NCBI GenBank assembly: GCA_031257915.1
Contig: JAIRNR010000051.1
Span: 1-64,000 of the forward strand
DNA: 64,000 bases
Reading direction: 5' to 3'
Source: Bacteroidales bacterium
Lineage (GTDB): Bacteria > Bacteroidota > Bacteroidia > Bacteroidales > P3
Positions 62,176 to 64,000 of this stretch are shown here, in pieces. A model generated the notes under the pieces. That model ran no database searches and was not told where the DNA came from. It saw nothing but the letters and a program-made list of their open reading frames with translations. Made by a program: the position numbers and the translations under genes. The stretch's first letter is position 1; the number at the start of each line of letters is the position of its first letter.

Positions 62176-63123
62176 ATGAAAAAAGTACTCATAATAATGA
62201 CGATATTGTTTTGTTCACAACTTGTTGTATCTCAAAACAATTCAAAAACAGGCAATCCCGATAATATAATTTTAACTGTTTATATTCCACAACCTGTGGA
62301 GGGTTTGCCCGAAATTGCTGTTAGCAATTTGGAAAACAAGTTAAATAAAATTATCACAACAAATGGACTTGGTGCGGCATATAATCAACGTTTTATTCTG
62401 TCTGCAAAAGTTAATTTACTTACAAAAGATGTTACTGCGACAGCACCCCCAATGTATGCCTATACACTTGACGTTACGTTTTATATTGGAGATGGACTTG
62501 ACGGAAAATTATTTGCTTCTACATCAACAACAGCAAAAGGTGTTGGTGAAACGGAAACGAAGGCATACTTAAATGCAATTCGCGGCATAAAAGAAAAAAA
62601 TACCAGTATCCAAAAACTGATAGAAACAGGAAAACAAAAGATTTTAGATTATTACAGGACAAATTGCGACTTAATAATAAAAGAAGCGCAGACATACTCA
62701 AGTGTAAATAATTATGAGGCGGCTATAGCAAGTCTTATGGCTGTTCCAATGGCTTCTACTGACTGCTACAACAAAGCATTAGATGTAACTTATCCTATCT
62801 ATAAAAAAATGATAAACAGAGATTGCAAAATAAAACTAAACCAGGCGAGTGCCATTTGGAATGCCGGGCAAAGTTATCAATCGGCATCTGATGCGGGTGC
62901 AATACTTGCAGGTATAGACCCTGAAGCGGATTGCTTTGATAATGTAAAAACGTTATATGGCGAAATCAAGCATCGTGTTTTGGAAATTGACAAACGCGAA
63001 TGGAATTATATTCTCAAAGAGCAAATGCAGGAAAGCGAAAGAATTGAAGCATATCGCGCAATAGGAGTTGCTTATGGCTCGCATCAACAACCAACAACAA
63101 TTTATTATAAAACTGCTTGGTAA
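62176..63123 (+). CDS. Exported protein of unknown function closing the cluster
   Basis: The protein has 315 residues with a signal peptide (MKKVLIIMTILFCSQLVVSQ). The N-terminal half (ILTVYIPQPVEGLPEIAVSN, LENKLNKIITTNGL, FILSAKVNLLTKDVTATAPP) resembles the flagellar-assembly-T or CsgG-like fold of surface-layer accessory proteins; the C-terminal half is helical with repeat-like segments (NNYEAAIASLMAVPMAST, GQSYQSASDAGAILAGIDPE). It follows DUF6175 by 18 bp. Function is unknown; a role in assembly or transport at the outer membrane is only a guess from the company it keeps. Confidence 0.65.
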   Translation: MKKVLIIMTILFCSQLVVSQNNSKTGNPDNIILTVYIPQPVEGLPEIAVSNLENKLNKIITTNGLGAAYNQRFILSAKVNLLTKDVTATAPPMYAYTLDVTFYIGDGLDGKLFASTSTTAKGVGETETKAYLNAIRGIKEKNTSIQKLIETGKQKILDYYRTNCDLIIKEAQTYSSVNNYEAAIASLMAVPMASTDCYNKALDVTYPIYKKMINRDCKIKLNQASAIWNAGQSYQSASDAGAILAGIDPEADCFDNVKTLYGEIKHRVLEIDKREWNYILKEQMQESERIEAYRAIGVAYGSHQQPTTIYYKTAW

Positions 63124-63214
63124 ATAAGAAAACGGAACAAAAGATTGCCCGCAATGGTTCGGATAAAACCGGCAAGCAAAGAAATACACTGTAATAACTT
63201 GTGTGCAAAATCAA

Positions 63215-63997
63215 TCACAATGTTTCGACAAATGCCCGAAAGTTCAAAATTTTATCCGCATCATCCTTATCAAAAACCAAGTGTGTAAAATCTCGTAACT
63301 TCAATTTCAGATTTGTTGTGTTTGCAACTTGCAGCAAACCGCTTTTTAATTCGCGTAAATTTGATATTCCGCATTTCTGATTTAAATAATCGTAGTCAGG
63401 TGTGGTTTGCCCTAAAAGAAACATTACATCATAAAAATCGCGCCCCTTTTTGCGTGAAAGCAATGCTGCAATTTTCATGGCACATAAAACATCATCAGGC
63501 GGAGTTGAAAACGGAAAAAAGAAACCGAAATATTTAATATTTTTTATTTCGCAATTGTATAAAAATTTTTGGTCCTGCGTTTCTATTTTTATTAAAAACC
63601 GTTCTTCCTTGAAAACTGACAGTTTCAGGTCAAACAGAAATTTCGGGAAATATATATTTCTTCTGAACGCCTTTAATTTTTCATTATCTCTGTCTTTAAT
63701 TTCCGCATTAAAGCCATACCTGTGCAAAAAAAGCAAAATGCCATCAGTCATTTTCAAAAAATCATTATAGGAAAAATCTTTACAATCAAAATCCAAATCC
63801 TCTGAAAAGCGATTTATCTTTTTTATCAAACGTAAATTTGTACCACCGATAAAAGCGATTTTTTTTATATAAACTGTCTTTGAAAGATAATTTAAAATAA
63901 GCAGTTGTATATACTCTTTGAGCATATATTTTTTAAGAACAGCATTATTTCTAATGCTTGCAGGAAAATAATTTTTTATCTGTTCTATATCTATCAT
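63215..63997 (-). CDS. AbiEii-type nucleotidyltransferase toxin
   Basis: The 260 residues start at the ATG at 63997. The nucleotidyltransferase core has GGTNLRLIKKINRFSEDLDF (51-70), which holds the GG loop and the Asp pair of the AbiEii/AbiGii family, and FFPFSTPPDDVLCAMKIAAL further on. In this family the enzyme halts growth by adding nucleotides to tRNA, and the partner AbiEi antitoxin is encoded upstream. Any partner would lie beyond the right edge of the window, so the module cannot be confirmed. It is convergent with the exported cluster. Confidence 0.8.
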   Translation of the reverse strand: MIDIEQIKNYFPASIRNNAVLKKYMLKEYIQLLILNYLSKTVYIKKIAFIGGTNLRLIKKINRFSEDLDFDCKDFSYNDFLKMTDGILLFLHRYGFNAEIKDRDNEKLKAFRRNIYFPKFLFDLKLSVFKEERFLIKIETQDQKFLYNCEIKNIKYFGFFFPFSTPPDDVLCAMKIAALLSRKKGRDFYDVMFLLGQTTPDYDYLNQKCGISNLRELKSGLLQVANTTNLKLKLRDFTHLVFDKDDADKILNFRAFVETL

Positions 63998-64000
63998 AAA

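Noticed and set aside
1-64000. tRNA, rRNA and riboswitch genes
   Set aside because: I looked in the larger gaps for T-arm signatures and conserved aptamer cores and found none that I could support.

Overview
The window comes from a Bacteroidota chromosome, most likely an anaerobic, fermentative member of the Bacteroidales. Evidence: several exported proteins end in a type IX secretion (T9SS) C-terminal sorting domain; genes carry the Bacteroidota promoter element TAnnTTTG and no Shine-Dalgarno sequences; there is a MurF-alanine racemase fusion; DUF4290, DUF6029 and DUF6175 proteins are present; and a complete set of genes handles methylmalonyl-CoA and a sodium-pumping decarboxylase. I cannot name the species.

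Layout. 1-12 kb: a partial exported beta-helix protein, a nested GC-rich tandem repeat, and large T9SS cell-surface proteins. 12-17.6 kb: housekeeping genes (murA, DUF4290, udk leftward; nfo, a nitroreductase lipoprotein and kbl rightward). 17.8-27.3 kb: exported thioredoxin-fold, Omp28-like and T9SS proteins, a DUF6029 protein, then a PdxA-like protein that seems to lack its metal ligands, overlapping murF-alr. 27.9-29.7 kb: another T9SS protein. 29.8-44.5 kb: a type V CRISPR-Cas island. 44.6-50.5 kb: M16 peptidase, miaB, a membrane protein, dxr. 50.5-52.2 kb: an insertion-sequence remnant next to an AAA ATPase. 52.2-58.3 kb: methylmalonyl-CoA epimerase, the subunits of a sodium-translocating methylmalonyl-CoA decarboxylase, glyA. 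58.7-63.1 kb: a run of small exported proteins of unknown role, including DUF6175. 63.2-64 kb: an AbiEii-type toxin.

The CRISPR island is the main interest. Transcribed leftward are cas12a, a second effector of the Cas12a2 kind (split RuvC, zinc ribbon instead of a Nuc domain), cas4, cas1, cas2, a leader and a 5-repeat array. Beyond a pcrA helicase gene lies a copy of the leader, a broken cas2 and an 18-repeat array. Two further small arrays with the same crRNA handle sit at 11.9 kb and 27.3 kb without a recognisable leader. Upstream of cas12a is a lone crRNA-like unit whose handle differs from all array repeats by paired, stem-preserving changes. The first 8 bases of its guide match a site that has a TTTA PAM and overlies the -33 region of the predicted cas12a promoter. 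This is the layout expected of a self-repressing guide (CreR-type) by which Cas12a would limit its own expression. Between the two lies a one-spacer mini-array with an unrelated 36-bp repeat.

I saw no rRNA or tRNA genes. All functional calls come from reading sequences by eye; no database search was run.
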